This document shows, one piece after another, positions 36,701 to 49,509 of a DNA stretch of 64,000 nucleotides. The stretch is from contig JAITYX010000030.1 of assembly GCA_021018815.1 (NCBI GenBank), positions 7,032,501-7,096,500 of the forward strand, in the 5' to 3' direction. The notes below the pieces were generated by a model that ran no database searches, was not told where the DNA came from, and saw only the letters and a list, made by a program, of their open reading frames with translations. Source of the DNA: Talinum fruticosum (taxonomy: Eukaryota; Streptophyta; Magnoliopsida; Caryophyllales; Talinaceae). Each line of letters begins with the position of its first letter. Position 1 is the stretch's first letter. The position numbers and the translations under genes were made by a program.

Positions 36701-39700
36701 AGCACACCTTTTGATGGAATCTGTTGTGGAACTTTTGCAGGCTGCTACCAGAAGTTGTTTCTATGCAGGGTTTGCAGCAAAGAGGAATTTTGCTGAGGTT
36801 AGAGCATTTATTTTGGGTTCTGATCCCCCTTCTTTCTTTTAAACCCAATTAATTGTCATGGTCGAATGGTAGCCCCTTCTATACTCTGGCGTCAATGCTG
36901 ATGTTTCATGCTTCTGGGCTATTTGTTTGAGTTTTTTTAATTCTATTTTTCCAGGTTATTGCGAAGGGTGAAGCACAAGGAATGGTGAGCAAGTCTATTG
37001 GCATTATGCTTGGGATTGCATTAGCTAATGGCGTAGGCTCCTCTACCCCACTTGCCCTTGCTTGTTTTGGGGTAGTAACTTGGATTCACATGTTCTGCAA
37101 TCTGAAGTCTTATCAATGCATTCAGCTGAGGACTCTGAATCCATATCGAGCAAGTATTTCTTTCTCCTAGTAGTAATTATCTCACGATCTTTCTGGCAGA
37201 CGACCTTTTTCTTCTTTTTTGACAAGGAAAAAGACTTCTATAAATAAAAAACTACGTAGAAAAAGTATCTGGAGCTCATCCTGGATAGTGCCTGGAAAAA
37301 CTATTCCTTGAAAGAGGATCAGTCATCACGAGTCTTTCGTTGTGTTATTAAGCAGCCAGCATTAGTTTGAGATTCTTATTAGTTTGGAAAACTAGGAAGC
37401 CTCAACCAAAACCAGGCTGGCTTGCCAGTTGTTTTGACTTTTGAAAATGATAGTTGTACGTAGCTTCATTACAGTTGTATCAGTAATCTGATCACTTAAG
37501 AGATGTTTTGCAGGTTTGATTTTCAGTGAGTATCTGCTGAGTGGTCAGGTGCCTTCAGTTAAAGAGGTCAATGACGAGGAACCTCTTTTTCCAGCAATTC
37601 CAATTCTTAACTTGAGGGTGTTCCCTGAAGTGAGTTTGCATTTATTTTCCGTTTCTGATTTTACTTTTGCATAATCATGGCTGGTAAAGGAGGGAACAAA
37701 ATGCTTTCTAAGTAGCACAAACAAGACATGCCATATTTATTTTGCAATATTCTATTGATTTGGGTATAGAGCACTTTTGTGCTTGTCTGAGAACAGAAGA
37801 ATAGGGTTTTTTCTGAAGAGGTGGTGTGCTTTGTCGTTTTCTTTGACATGGTTCACTCAGTATGAACTTTGGGCTACCTGTTTCTTCTATGGTTGGTCGC
37901 TAATCATTAAGGGTCTGTGCGAAAGTTGGTTTTAGCCAATAATGGTATCGGCCTCTTGCTTATTAAGTCGGAGGTTTTTGGGGCTGAAAGGTCATTACTA
38001 GTTGGGTCCTTTGAAGCTATATTTTCTCTGAGAGCATGGTAAATTTTTTGTATTCGATGGTTGTGGTTGCTTCTTGTTGAGCTCACACTTGGTGCTTTTT
38101 TTGCTGTCCCCATCGAATGAGTATTTTCGTGTTGGTCTCTTTGGACTCTGTGGTGACATTATTGGAGCTTAAGACTTAGGATGCAATTGAGGGGTTAGGC
38201 TAATTGAGAGTGTTCTTTAATTTGCATTTTTGGGTTTAATCAAATGCATAATTCCTATTGGGCCGCGGGCGTTTTAAGGTAAAAAGCGCTCCCAACAAGT
38301 GTGCTTCCGGGATTCGAACTTGTGTTTCGCCACCACCTCAACCAACACTTTGTTGGTTTCGTAATTTGCATCTGGAAGAGTTCAAGGAGCTTTGTCAACT
38401 AATTTTTTCTTGTTTTCTCCTGAAATACTCTTTTACTCTTCATGTATTTTTTTCTTGTGCTATGTGTATTTCTTTTTCCTTTTGTTTAAATTCAAATTTG
38501 ATTTCTCCCAGTGCTGTGATAATTTTAACTTTGTGTCATCAATTGTGAGCAAAAGAAATAAGGATAACAGGAGAAAGGTTTCCTTTTTCCATTGTTTTTG
38601 GGTGGGTGCATTGGGGGTCTTTGTTGGGGGGGTAGAGTAGGTGAGTAAAGAGCTCAGTGTGACTTCCATGGTTTCCTAGAACCTGTAGACAAATCCTTGT
38701 GCATTCAGCAAAAGACAGATCAAGTTTCTCTTTTAGAAGGTTTATGAATTAATGTCTTTGTGCCTCCATATGCACCAAAAAGAAAACTAAATTAATCTGT
38801 CTTAATTTACTTGAACTTTCAGCAGAACTCTTCCAATCTGTCTCTTGAAGCTAAGAATGCAGCTGCAGAAATTGTGAGGCGCCTGGAGCTAGGATCCACA
38901 CTTAGTGATGTAGTCAAAAGCAGGGAAGATGCAGTTGCACTATTTGATCTGTACAAAGATGAAGGCTATATTCTGGCAGAGCACAAGGGAAAATTTTGTG
39001 TAAGCAACTTTTTATGATTGATTCTGTCTCCCCTTCCCCATCAAAAGTATAAAAAATTTCTTTGTGTACTGTTCTGGATCTTCGCTTATTTCAAGTTACT
39101 TCTTTTCTTTGTGCTTACTTGTTCGTTGTCAGCAATCAGTCTGAAATATCAGATGTTAATCTGTACTAGATGCAAATGGTTGCTAACTCACCAATCTGAA
39201 TGTTATGAACACTGAGCAGTGCAGCCAAACCCAAACTGAACCAATAGCCCTGAGTCCTTCCCAGGACATTTCTCCCCGACCCCCCCAAAAAAAAAAACTC
39301 CCTTTGTAGAATTGTATAGGGAGTAGGGACCCAAAATTTGAAAGGCGCGCTACTGAGCTACTACTCACAAGGAGAAGTGACTGCTTTCACTTTGCATCTA
39401 CTTGATAACAAGTGACATAGTCGTGTTCAAAGCTCACAAGTAGGCATCCTTTATCTGCCTTTTGGGGCTGAAATGAAATTAATTATGCTCTGCAAAATAT
39501 GCACAATGTAAATTTTATGGATACAGCCAAAACCTAGTCATATGTCTTCCTCGGTTCACATAATGAAATTCTCTTACCCCATCATTGATTTTGTGAGCAG
39601 CACATACTCTTGTGTTGAACCAGAAGATAACATGGGTTAGTCTTTTGAAGCATACTGGCAGTGATGCATTTAACTTGGTAGGCAATGATTAGCATATGAT

Positions 39701-41154
39701 GACTATAAATGGTAGAGGGCATCGTATTTCATGGACTCCGAATGCTTTGACAATAATTCACTAAACTGAACTGTATTAGCCACTTTTGAACCACAAATTT
39801 AACCAAGTCATCAAATCAAAGATATGGAAAGTGTGGGTTCCGGATGTCTGGTATTGCCGCCTTCCTCCAATACATTCAATTTTCTAGCACATCTACATAA
39901 CATTACAAATTTCACCGGGACTTCATGAACCTATAAAAGCTAAAATGTTGCAAGTTGCATTGACCTTTTCATTTTGTTGTATGCATGCTAGTCTGTATTT
40001 TCTATATTTTTTCCAACTAGTGTGTGTGTCATTTGTGTACTTTGTGAAGAATGAAAATTGAAAGGGAGACAGAGTACTAGATATATGTGAAGGGAGAAAG
40101 GGAGAAAGTGATGGTTTACTTGCTGAAGTTGGATTTGAGACATGAGAGAGGGAAAGTGTAGATAGAAAAGGGCTTTTGTGTGTATAATAAGAAAATGAAA
40201 TTAGAAAGAACTCATTTGTTCATTATAGGTCAACACAGAATAGTGAATTTGTATTGATAAGAATTTGGAGGAAAGATGAGGAAGAAAACTATTATTTACC
40301 TGCTAAATCTTCTCAAATTATTTTGGACAATAGCTCTTTTGAGTTGTAGTTTCAATGATGTAATTTAACACTTCACGATCACCCTCAGAATTGTTCTCCC
40401 ACATGTTACTGCACTTTGCCGTGTCTGATTAATCTTAGCAAGGCTCAATAAATGAATCTGATCGATTAGTTTTTCTGCTGCCTCTTCATTGCCATGAGTA
40501 GTTTTCGTGTTGCCTCTTAATTGATGCTTCCTCTAGGACCTCTAATATGATTTCTGGTTTGTCTTGATAATAGATCTAAGAAAACTATTCTTGCCTGATT
40601 TCTTGACCTGACCGACAAGTCAAGTTTATTTTCACTTGAACCCTCGTCGACTGTGGTGAGAACAAACTGACCCATAATTTTACCTGACCAATTATTGATT
40701 GCTTTGACAAGTCATTGGATACACTCACTAAGAGCCCGGGTGTCAAATATTTGGAGAACCTGTTTTGCCCTAACCTGGAATTAAACTTTACCTGAGCCAA
40801 ACTCAATTCAACAGTCAGATTTACCAACTCTAGCTGCTAATGTGAATCGCCTCGGTGCAGGTTATATTGAAAGAAAGTGCCTTGCCCAAAGACATGCTGA
40901 GGTCTTTGTACCAAGCAAATTTCTTGTATTGGTTGGAGACAAATGCTGGAATAAAATCAAGAAATGTTTCCGAGGACTGCCAAGCTGGTGGAAAATTGCA
41001 GCTATCGCTGGAATATGTGCTAAGAGAATTTAACCATGCCAAAAATGACAGTGAATTAGCAGGTTGGGTGACCGATGGGCTCATAGCTCGGCCTTCGCCT
41101 CACCGGATTCGTCTTGAAACTGTTTCTTCTACATTGGCGGCTAGTATGAGCTGA
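33785..41154 (+). CDS. RUS1: ROOT UV-B SENSITIVE 1 (RUS1/DUF647 family)
   Basis: RUS1 works with RUS2 in early seedling growth, UV-B response and vitamin B6-linked homeostasis; the Arabidopsis protein is plastid-associated. Seven coding exons join in frame: 33785-34648, 34772-35047, 36741-36797, 36955-37153, 37514-37629, 38823-38999 and 40861-41154, giving 660 residues. The N-terminus is transit-peptide-like. Residues about 79-108 are an Asn/Asp/Gly low-complexity run, and about 150-172 form a hydrophobic segment. The RUS domain starts near residue 253 ([20 protein letters not shown]) and includes [76 protein letters not shown] and [18 protein letters not shown]. The C-terminal part has [20 protein letters not shown] and [18 protein letters not shown]. 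Introns 2 (35048-36740) and 6 (39000-40860) are long. The protein is longer than Arabidopsis RUS1 (about 600), mainly through the N-terminal region. No disruption is seen. Confidence 0.93.
38250..38360 (-). mobile_element. Possible tRNA-derived SINE fragment in RUS1 intron 5
   Basis: On the minus strand CAAGTTCGAATCCCGG (38322-38307) is a near-perfect tRNA B box, preceded by an A-box-like 'aagtgttggttgagg' about 35 bases upstream. The same B-box text appears near 22.62 kb. It lies in the intron between exons ending at 37629 and starting at 38823. Confidence 0.45.
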
Positions 41155-42056
41155 GGATAAATTAGTGAGACATTTTGCAGTTTTGCCAGATAGTGACTTT
41201 CAGGTTGTTAGCTTTAGCTCATCCATTTGAGTGATGTCTCTTTCCATTATCTAGGGTCGCTCCTAGATTGATCTGATAGGGGTTTTTAAGAGGTTTATTT
41301 TTTTAAGGGGATTTGACATCAATTACATCATGTAACCTCATTTTTCAACTAACTCATCCATTCTTTTAGGATGTGGTGCGTCTCCTTAGAGTGATGCATA
41401 GTTTCTTTTTTTAATTTTTGATTTTTTAGCTCTTCCTCTTTTATTGTAGAGTATATGTACACTTAATTGAAACATGAAACAGGCCTCAGAGCTGCATAGC
41501 TAAATTTATTGGCACTATGACCAAATTTTTAGTAGTCGTTTTTTTGGAAAGTTTTCCAGTTGAATTTATATTCCTCTTTTATTCTATTTTTCTTTTTTTT
41601 TTTAATCAGATAGGGGCTAAAGCTAATGTAGGTAAGATACTCTAATTCGATACAAATTTTCATATAACAAGAATTTCTCATACACAATTACTCAAAAAAA
41701 AAAAAAAAAATCAACACAAGACCTTATGAATATTGCGTATCAAATTTGAATTTTCTTATTTAATTGATATATATTTTTGTAAAGGATTTGAAACTACTAG
41801 TGATTAATTTTAGAATGACTTACCAAGTGAGTATTACCTTAATAATAAATATTCCACACTTTCATGCTCTCCACTAGAGTTTAAATCTTGGTGGATACAA
41901 TATATCTTATACTATAAAGTACTTTCATATAAAAGAAAAATTACATTTGCACTTCAAAAATACACCAAGTCATTATAATTAATTTATTTTAATTTTTATC
42001 TTTCACATCTTTATTTTTATAATGATATATTGTATCTAATTATATATATGTATATA
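41155..42056. other. RUS1 3' region and intergenic DNA
   Basis: The first 300-400 bases are probably RUS1 3' untranslated sequence. Then AT-rich DNA follows, including an A run at 41693-41709 and, at 41904-42056, a block that recurs at 42757-42960. Confidence 0.45.
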
Positions 42057-42423
42057 GGGATTGTATCAAATGAGAGGAGGGATAAAGTGAGAGTGAGAGG
42101 ATTAAATCTCAACCATTCATTTCAAATCTAAGGGTCAAGATTAAAATAAAGTTATTTTTTATCATTTGTGGGTGCACAATATAAATTTTCGATTTGGGGT
42201 TCAACATGCCCTAAATTAGATGTATTTGGGGTAGAGTTTTCGTAAATTCCGGCCGCAAAGTGAAGAAAGTAATTGAGTGTGGTGGTTTTAGAATAACATA
42301 GTGGAGAAGGAAGTAATTAGGGTTTTTATTTGGTAGATTAATCTCAACCACTCATTTTAATCTAATGGCTCATATTGAATCCTCTCACTCTCACCCTATC
42401 CCTCTCCTCTCATTAGATACATC

Positions 42424-42426
<3 letters not shown>
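42057..42426. mobile_element. MITE with about 45-bp terminal inverted repeats
   Basis: The left end (GGGATTGTATCAAATGAGAG, continuing to GTGAGAGTGAGAGGAT) matches the reverse complement of the right end (GAGGATGTATCTAATGAGAG, continuing to GTGAGAGTGAGAGGAT) with few changes. Subterminal 'aatctcaaccattcattt' and 'aatctcaaccactcatttt' are also shared. There is no coding frame. The target duplication is not clear because AT and TC microsatellites border it. Confidence 0.7.
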
Positions 42427-42489
<63 letters not shown>

Positions 42490-42492
42490 ATA
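42422..42492. repeat. (TC)n followed by (TA)n microsatellite
   Basis: 'atcctctctctctctctctctctct' type TC units pass directly into TA-rich text up to about 42492, just beyond the MITE's right end. Confidence 0.8.
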
Positions 42493-42944
42493 TATTAGTA
42501 TAAATTGGATATCTATTTTATTAGTGTAGTCCCATATAAGCTTGAGTTTTGAGCATGAGTTTCTTATCCTTATCCTAGGTCTTTAAAACCCAATTGGATT
42601 TACCCCCGAGATAGGGCTTAGTTGGATAGCCCACACTTATCATTGTAAAAAAAAAAAAATTAAAATAACTTTTTAAATTAATTGTGACTAATAATAATTC
42701 ACTTGACTTTTGTCAAAATCATTCATAAATGAATATTAAGTGTTTTTTTTTCACAATATATCTTATATTATAAAGTACTCTCATATAAAAGAAAAATTAC
42801 ATGTGCACTTTAAAAAGTACACCAATTCATTATAATTAATTTATTTTAATTTTTATCTTTTATATCTTTATTTTTATGATGATACATTATATCTAATTAT
42901 ATATATATTAGTATAAATTTGATATCTATTTTAATCAGTGTACT

Positions 42945-45126
42945 CCCATATAAAACGTGCTTAAACAACCCCCCAAAAAAAAAACAGAAAAAAACAATCC
43001 GAACCGAGACCTTTGTATTTGCCTCCTGCTGCTGCTGCGGCTGCGATGCTTTTTGTGTTTTCTGGTACTCCGCTCCCGCACTATCACATTTGGTTTGAAC
43101 TTTGAAGGTATTCTTCTTATTACTTGACCTTATTTACTCTCTTTTGCCTTTCATAATCATCAGTTACTTCATTGTTTATAGAGCTCTGGAACTGGAAACC
43201 TCTGCTTTTATAAGGCTGGGATTTTACTTTTTACAGCTTTGGTTTCTCTCTCCATTGGTAGCTTTGGATTTCTGGTTAGACTTTATTTGATGTGGGTATG
43301 GCTGATAGTTTAGCGGGTAGTTGAGAAATTTGGCACAGGTAAATTATTTGACACCCATTGCTTTTCTAAAGCTCTTTTGAAGTTATATTTCCTTATTTTC
43401 TTGACTTTACCTGTTTATTGTTGTGATTGTAGCCTTTGTCGTTTGGCTTTGACTAGATTGGTGTTGTGCCAATTTGGTTGCTCAGTGCATTGGATGGTTA
43501 AAATTTGTAGCATTAACTCATGAAATTATCTTTATGAAATTCTTGAAAGGAATTTTGTGTTAAGGGCTTTGCTTTTACTTTTTAGTTTAAATTTAGGTTG
43601 CTTTTGAAAGCGTTGTTCTTTGGCAAGATCACAAAAGCAACTGTAACCCTAAAGTAGAGGAGCATAGCTCTCTTGGTTCAAGCTATGTTGCTTGGACTTG
43701 GCCATACCCATGTTGAATCGTTGAATTTTTAAAAAATTTTATACAGTTTTGTTCTGAGAGTATGTCCAGTGTCCATACCCAGGTTCAATTCCCTTGGGTT
43801 GTAGCATTTTAGGAAGTGCAGGGTGATAAATGGATTTGATGTACCACAATCTAGGTTTGTTCAGGAAGGAATGGTCTTACATAAAATCAATATCGTGTTT
43901 AGTTATATAAAATCATTGGTGGCTGACCTTAAAATGGGAGAGTTCTTTTGTTTTTTTGGCTTGGGTGAAGATTGCGCTGTGTAGATCTTTGATGAGATAA
44001 GAAAGAACTGACATAAGAGTTTCAGTAAGTCTGCTTTGGTTGGGGATGACCAGTTGGAAGGTTGGGGAGAAAAGAGACATGTATAAGGAGAGAGCTAGGG
44101 GTCAGGAAGAGATGAGAGTGGGTGACAATGACCAGTTAGGAAACTGGCAGTCTCTCTGCGTTGGCCTGGCAACCGAGGATATTGCCTGCGGTGTGTCCTC
44201 AATTGGTGGTGTCCATTTCATCATTGACGTGGAAGATGGGATTGAGGAAAGGAGAAAGACTGTGATGGAGGGTTTAATTCAGTCTAGGTCCTTTAATATA
44301 TTGGGTCTGGGGCCTGGCTGCATATGATCTTATTTTCAATAGGTGTGAATCATGATCTTCTTTGTAACCGCTCGCGTTTCTATATCTATCTGTCAATCAA
44401 GCTTTGTGTATATCTATATCTATACACATATTACATATATATATACTCTGACGATCATATGTCAATCATCTTATCCCAGTTTAGCACTGTATCTATGCTG
44501 TACAGTACTCTAGATAGATGGGTTATAGTGATACTGATACTTCAAAACAAATAACATTATGTTCCTATAGTTTCATTTTTTCTTTTTAAGCTGTTGCTCC
44601 CTTTACAAGAAGGCTGTCATGTAATGAATTTATTCTATTTGTGCAGGAATGTGTACTCCAATTTGGTTGTGATTAGAGGTTTTTCTGACAGGCTATGTGG
44701 ATTGTGTTGAATGAACTAATCAATATCTAGGAAGGAATTAAGCTAAAGAAGGTTTATTTTGGTTGTTGATCCTTTGTTAACCTAAATCAAGCTATCGATA
44801 ACCATAGGGGTAAAGAGCTCTCCGAAGGTTTTCTTCATTCATAAGACTCGGAGCTTGAGCCCTTTCTCAAGGGGGTCAAGTGCCAAACCACTTGAACCAA
44901 CCTGTGTTGCTCCCAATGAAGGATTTTAGTGACTTAGACAATTAGATTGCTATGTTATGTATGTTACTTTTGTAGCTAATAGGATCTGGTTTCTTATGAG
45001 GTGTACACAGATTAGCTACTGCCCTTGTGTCATTTCATTTGATATCCCATTTTCTGCAATTCAATACTCTTGACCTCTCAAATTTCCAATCCTGTATGCT
45101 TTTCTTTTCATCATAGAAAGATAATT
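42945..45126 (+). promoter_or_regulatory. Putative JMJ32 promoter and spliced 5' leader
   Basis: TATAAAAC at 42949-42956 precedes a GC-richer stretch (43000-43107, 'cctgctgctgctgcggctg'), which could be a first non-coding exon ending at a GTATTC donor (43108). The acceptor TTTTCATCATAG ends at 45116, ten bases before the start codon. The 2 kb between would be a leader intron. The TATA-like site lies inside the repeated block described above. This model is inference. Confidence 0.4.
44800..44925 (-). mobile_element. Possible SINE remnant upstream of JMJ32
   Basis: On the minus strand an A-box-like 'ggttcaagtggtttggcac' is followed about 30 bases later by 'gggctcaagctccgag', resembling a diverged B box. 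The pattern fits an old tRNA-derived SINE. It lies in the proposed leader intron. Confidence 0.35.
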
Positions 45127-48100
45127 ATGGCCAAAAACTATAATGTTGGCACACAAGAATTGGAAACACTGTGGGAGGAAGTCAGAGAGCTGAGTCTGGG
45201 CACCTCAACTCAGATAGAGCGGCTTGACTCTCCTCCTTCCCCGATTGAATTTCTTAGAAACTTTGTGACTCCCAATAAGCCTTGCATCATATCTAATGCC
45301 ATCGAGCACTGGCCTGCCCTTTCTCTATGGTCATCTGATGACTATCTCTGTCAAGCCCTTGGATCAACAGAGGTCTCAGTTCATTTGACTCCAAATGGCC
45401 GAGCTGATTCTCTTGTCCCTCATCCCAAGGATCCTTCCTCCCTTTGCTTTGCTTCTGCACATGTACAACGCATGCTCTTTCCTGATGCTTTTCACCTCAT
45501 TTCTAATTCTGACAAGAATGAAAATCTTGTGGCATATGCCCAACAGCAGAATGATTGCTTCCGAATAGAGTATGAAGCATTAGCATCAGACTGTGAAGCA
45601 CATATTGACTGGGCCACTGAAGCAATAGGTTCTCTTCCTGAGGCCGTAAACCTGTGGATTGGTAATGATCTGTCAGAGACATCATTCCATAAAGATCATT
45701 ATGAAAATCTTTATGCTGTTGTTACCGGTGAGAAGCATTTCCTTCTCCTGCCACCAACAGATGTTCATCGCATGTATATTCGTCCTTATCCTGCTGCTCA
45801 TTACTCTTACAGTCAGGTCTCTTTCCATTTTAAAGTTCATTTGTTGCATTTATCTATGACTCCTCAAAGTCCAAGGGTTAAGTTGGCTTAATATTTTGCA
45901 GGGTACAGGTAAATTTAGTTTAGAACTTGAAGATCCGCAGAGATATGTCCCTTGGAGCAGTGTAAATCCTTATCCATGTGAAGGGAAAGAGAAGGATGAA
46001 ATTGATGAATTTCCTCTGTTTTACAATGGGCCAAAGCCATTTGAGTGTACAGTTAAGGCTGGTGAGATCATGTATCTGTAAGTTTCAGTATTCCAGCTTC
46101 TGGATCGTTTCTTTTCTTGAGTTTTCGTTCTAATTTTCTAAAGTTCACCTTGCACCATGGCCATTTCTTTTCCTGAGTTGCCAACTATCTATTGTCGCAA
46201 AGAGGCTCCACTTCTTCATTATTACTACAGAAAGTGTTGCTTTCTCTTGCCTTCCCGTCTTGTCCCAGTCGCTGAGATTTATAGTTTCTGGGATTACTGC
46301 TTATGGCAATAGGACTACTGAGCATAGCCCTAGAGAGGAGGTGAGGAGGAATATTAAGGTTAAAGAGCTAGTTATAAAATTTAAGTTGGGTATGTGGTGA
46401 GATTTTGTTCAATTAAACTGATCAGGGCAGGACAGTAGGTTGTTTCTATCTTTGAAATTCCTTTGTATGAATCCATTTAATTAATATGGTATTGAACAAG
46501 CTGGAAATTTGAACCCAAATCCATTCATATTGTCCGATTCATAAACTGCCTGGAAATTCCAACTCATATCCCGTGCATATTTGTGTCCTATTCATGTTAC
46601 GCCATGATGTTCTTTTTGTTTTCCAGTTCTAGTTAAGGGCTCTAGACTACAAAAAGATAATCTCTTAGAGAGGATGAAAGGGGGCAATGGGTAAGAAATA
46701 TTAGATCCTGATCTGGATGTATGGTTGTTGAACATGGAATTTGGACTGGATTTGTAATTAGCTTCAATGAAGGGAGAAAGATTTTATTCACTTCAATTGT
46801 GCAAGCGATAAATTTCTTTTTGTGACAGTATTCAGGATAAAAAACAAAGAGCGCTTGAAGGAGGATAGAATTGAATGGGGTTGCTTGTGTTATGGGGAGT
46901 GCGGTTAAGATTTTTACCTTATGATGCTATGCGTTGATGACTAATCCTCCTTTCCTGTATCATGAAGGTTTTTCCCCAGAACCTTTTAGCTTGGTAAATT
47001 TTGTCGTTACAATCCTCATTATTTGGTTTGATTGAGCTTTGGTAAGAAACGACATTTAGGTCTTGTTCCATTTAGCTTTAGCTTACAGCCTTACTGTTAT
47101 TGATGGGTTGCTTTTTGGGAGCCAAAATAGCCACTCTATTTCCTTCACAAGTTCACTATAGGTATCACAACTCCACATTGTGCAAGTCTGCAAGATACCT
47201 GTGAACATCAACAGTCATGCCATTTGTTAATCAATGGGATACATATCTTCTGTCTACGAGCTTCAAGTACTGTTGTGTTATGATCCTTCTCCGTGAAATG
47301 TTCTCAACCTGAGTTTGTTGGTTGACTTGACTCCATTATGCATTGCAATTGCTTCTTTAAGTGTAGTAGAGGAGCTTTACGGTTTGAAACAGCATACTTG
47401 TTGGGGATTACACTTCGGCCTAATAGCTGGCAGGGATATAATGTTAATTTCTCCCAGACTTCAACTCATTCCATTTTAACCATCTACTTGCATCATGAGA
47501 CCTTATTGACCAATCCTAACCGAAAATGCCTCCCTCCCATCTGCCCGTCACTCAATTATGTATGCATGTATGAGTGTTTTATAGCCTTTCTAATGCTAGT
47601 ATTCCCTTCACATAATTGTTCAAGGGATCCCCTTGGTGACCTGACTTTTAGTTATGACTCATGAGATCTACAGGCACCAGAACCAAGTTGCATCAGCTTT
47701 TATGTCATTATGATGACCTTTGCTTCGTAGTTAGCTATCACAACAAAGAGAAGAGGGCTCTATGATATTTCTGAGTCTTGCACTTGTAGTCGCTGCATTG
47801 AACAGTTAAGCTGCTTTTTTTGTATGGCTTGTGTGATAATAGCAGCTAAAAACCTGTGCTGACGAAGTTGTACTACAAACATGTTCCTAAACTATATGGC
47901 TGAGCTTTTAACACTTGAACTGATCTGTCTTATCCTTTCAAACTACACAAATGTATACCTTATCTCTTTCTGGGAAGTTAAGTAGCCCACCACCTAGCCC
48001 CCTATACAAGGCTAGACACTAGACCCAATCGGGGCTGGTAGTGGGCAAGGGGAGGGGACTTGCAAGAACCACCCCAGCCTAAAAGGCGTCTGTTGGCTGG

Positions 48101-48896
48101 ATACAAGTTTCCCTGGGAATCGATCCCATGTCCCTGGGAAAATTCCCCTCATCCTTGTTGAATGACAACTGAGTTAAGGCAGCTTGGACATTAATTTATA
48201 CACTTTTTTTTTTTATGTAAATAAATGTATACTATAGGCCAATGTTTATCGTACAAAAGATGTGCATGTTCAATTAACCCTCTTTCTTCTGGCTGTTTGG
48301 TCGGTGCCATTTAGACATGAAATTGAAGGTTTTTTAACTTCTCTTTTTCAAAATTTTTGTGGACTTGGGAGGGTAATTTCAGTTCAGGCCATGGACTGGG
48401 AACTGGGGACTGGGGACAAACCCAAAGCTAGTACCATTATCATCGACCCAACAACTCCTAGGAGTATTGCTGCCACCAGGAGCCAAACATAGGTGGCCAT
48501 GATAATAGGTAAATGCCGAGCTCTCCAGTTCGTGTTCTCAAATGATAACTATATGACAAAGAATACTCTGGTTTGTTCCCTCTTTAATTTACATCCCTGT
48601 AATTTTCTTATTTGATTGTAAATGTCATGCTCATGCCGCTAAGTAACTCATCCGTTAGCATGTATTGCAGGCCTAGTATGTGGTTCCATTATGTGAAGCA
48701 AAGTCCACGCACCATTGCAGTCAATTACTGTAAGAAGCATTTAGAACCCCAGGACCTTCTTTGTCCTTCGGATTCAAGTATGAATAAAATTTGGCTACAT
48801 ACTGAGCTCCTTCATATCATTGCAGGGTATGATATGCAGTTTGACGTCAAGTACGCGTATTTCAACTTTTTGCAGTCGATTCATCCTAGTGTTTGA
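45127..48896 (+). CDS. JMJ32: JmjC domain protein JMJ32 (JMJD7-like oxygenase)
   Basis: JMJ32 is an Fe(II)/2-oxoglutarate oxygenase. The Arabidopsis protein is reported to remove H3K27 methylation at FLC with JMJ30 in warm conditions; animal JMJD7 is a lysyl hydroxylase. Four coding exons join in frame: 45127-45816, 45902-46077, 48671-48729 and 48826-48896, giving 331 residues. The JmjC fold is complete: EAVNLWIGNDLSETSFHKDH holds the HxD metal pair (H and D of HKD), GEKHFLLLPPTDVHR follows, and SMWFHYVKQSPRTIAVNYWY, spread over exons 3-4, supplies the second metal His. Conserved N-terminal blocks are ETLWEEVRELSLGT, PCIISNAIEHWPAL and VSVHLTPNGRADSL. An upstream in-frame ATG at 45070 would add 19 residues, but the TTTTCATCATAG acceptor between the two favours 45127. 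Intron 2 is 2.6 kb and contains a SINE. It lies downstream of RUS1 on the same strand. No damage is seen. Confidence 0.93.
47985..48190 (-). mobile_element. tRNA-derived SINE in JMJ32 intron 2
   Basis: Minus-strand A-box-like TTAACTCAGTTG (48178-48167) is followed 39 bases later by the B-box-like GGGATCGATTCCC (48127-48115). This is the internal Pol III promoter layout of a tRNA-derived SINE. The body continues to about 47985 with text such as 'gactggcagtag'-like GC-rich sequence that is unlike the surrounding intron. The 3' tail is not clear. Confidence 0.55.
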
Positions 48897-49509
48897 ATTC
48901 CTTAGTATCCTCGGCATAGGTGTGTCCTGGAAGGCTGGATCATTTTTATCTCGAAAAACAGATTCATTCCTTAGAATGTCTATCCGAATTCAAATCCAAA
49001 TGTACGCTGGGGGTCCTTCCTAGGTTTCTTTTCTTTTGTCGGGGTTTTTTAGGTTTTGGGGGGCTCAAATGACCACTGCCACTGTGTTACAGAGTGATCC
49101 AGGGGAATGTGTACAACAAAACTACTCTTCTCAGTGTGGTTCTGCTTGCTTGCACGGGTCGGAGGAGATCGATGGAAATAATACAATTTAGATGTCAAGC
49201 TGAACCACCCCCCCAAATAATTAAGAAAAATCTAACTTGAAATAGATTGATTGCTCAATCTTTCATACAGCCATTGTAATGTTGGCATAGTCTAAGAAAT
49301 ACTCTTTAAATTTTTTATGTTGCTGTCTTTTACAATGTAGGATTGTTGATTTGTTGTAGATGTATTGAATGAGTTCCGTTAACTTCAAAGGTTTTAAATC
49401 CCATTTAAATAGAAACATAAACAAGAAATAACTATAACTTTTTTGATCAAAAATAAACTATAACTTCTAATCCAAAGATTCGAACCCTACACCATCTAAA
49501 ATTGGTTTT
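48897..49509. other. JMJ32 3' region
   Basis: Probably the 3' untranslated region followed by AT-rich intergenic DNA. No other gene is visible. Confidence 0.4.

Larger units (their letters stand above)
41904..42960. repeat. Pair of about 150-200 bp direct repeats flanking a MITE
   Basis: The block 'ataaagtact..catataaaagaaaaattacat' followed by 'cattataattaatttatttt' occurs at 41904-42056 and again at 42757-42960, with a third partial copy of its end ('tagtataaattggatatcta') at about 42495-42545. The copies are about 90 percent alike by eye. They could be a segmental duplication or the two halves of an older element split by insertions. Confidence 0.65.

Noticed and set aside
44040..44327. 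A 95-residue plus-strand frame before JMJ32
   Set aside because: It lies in the proposed leader intron and has no similarity I recognise; the conserved JMJ32 N-terminus starts only at 45127.
47338..47664. A 108-residue frame in JMJ32 intron 2
   Set aside because: It lies between exons that join in frame with conserved JmjC residues, and it has no recognisable domain.
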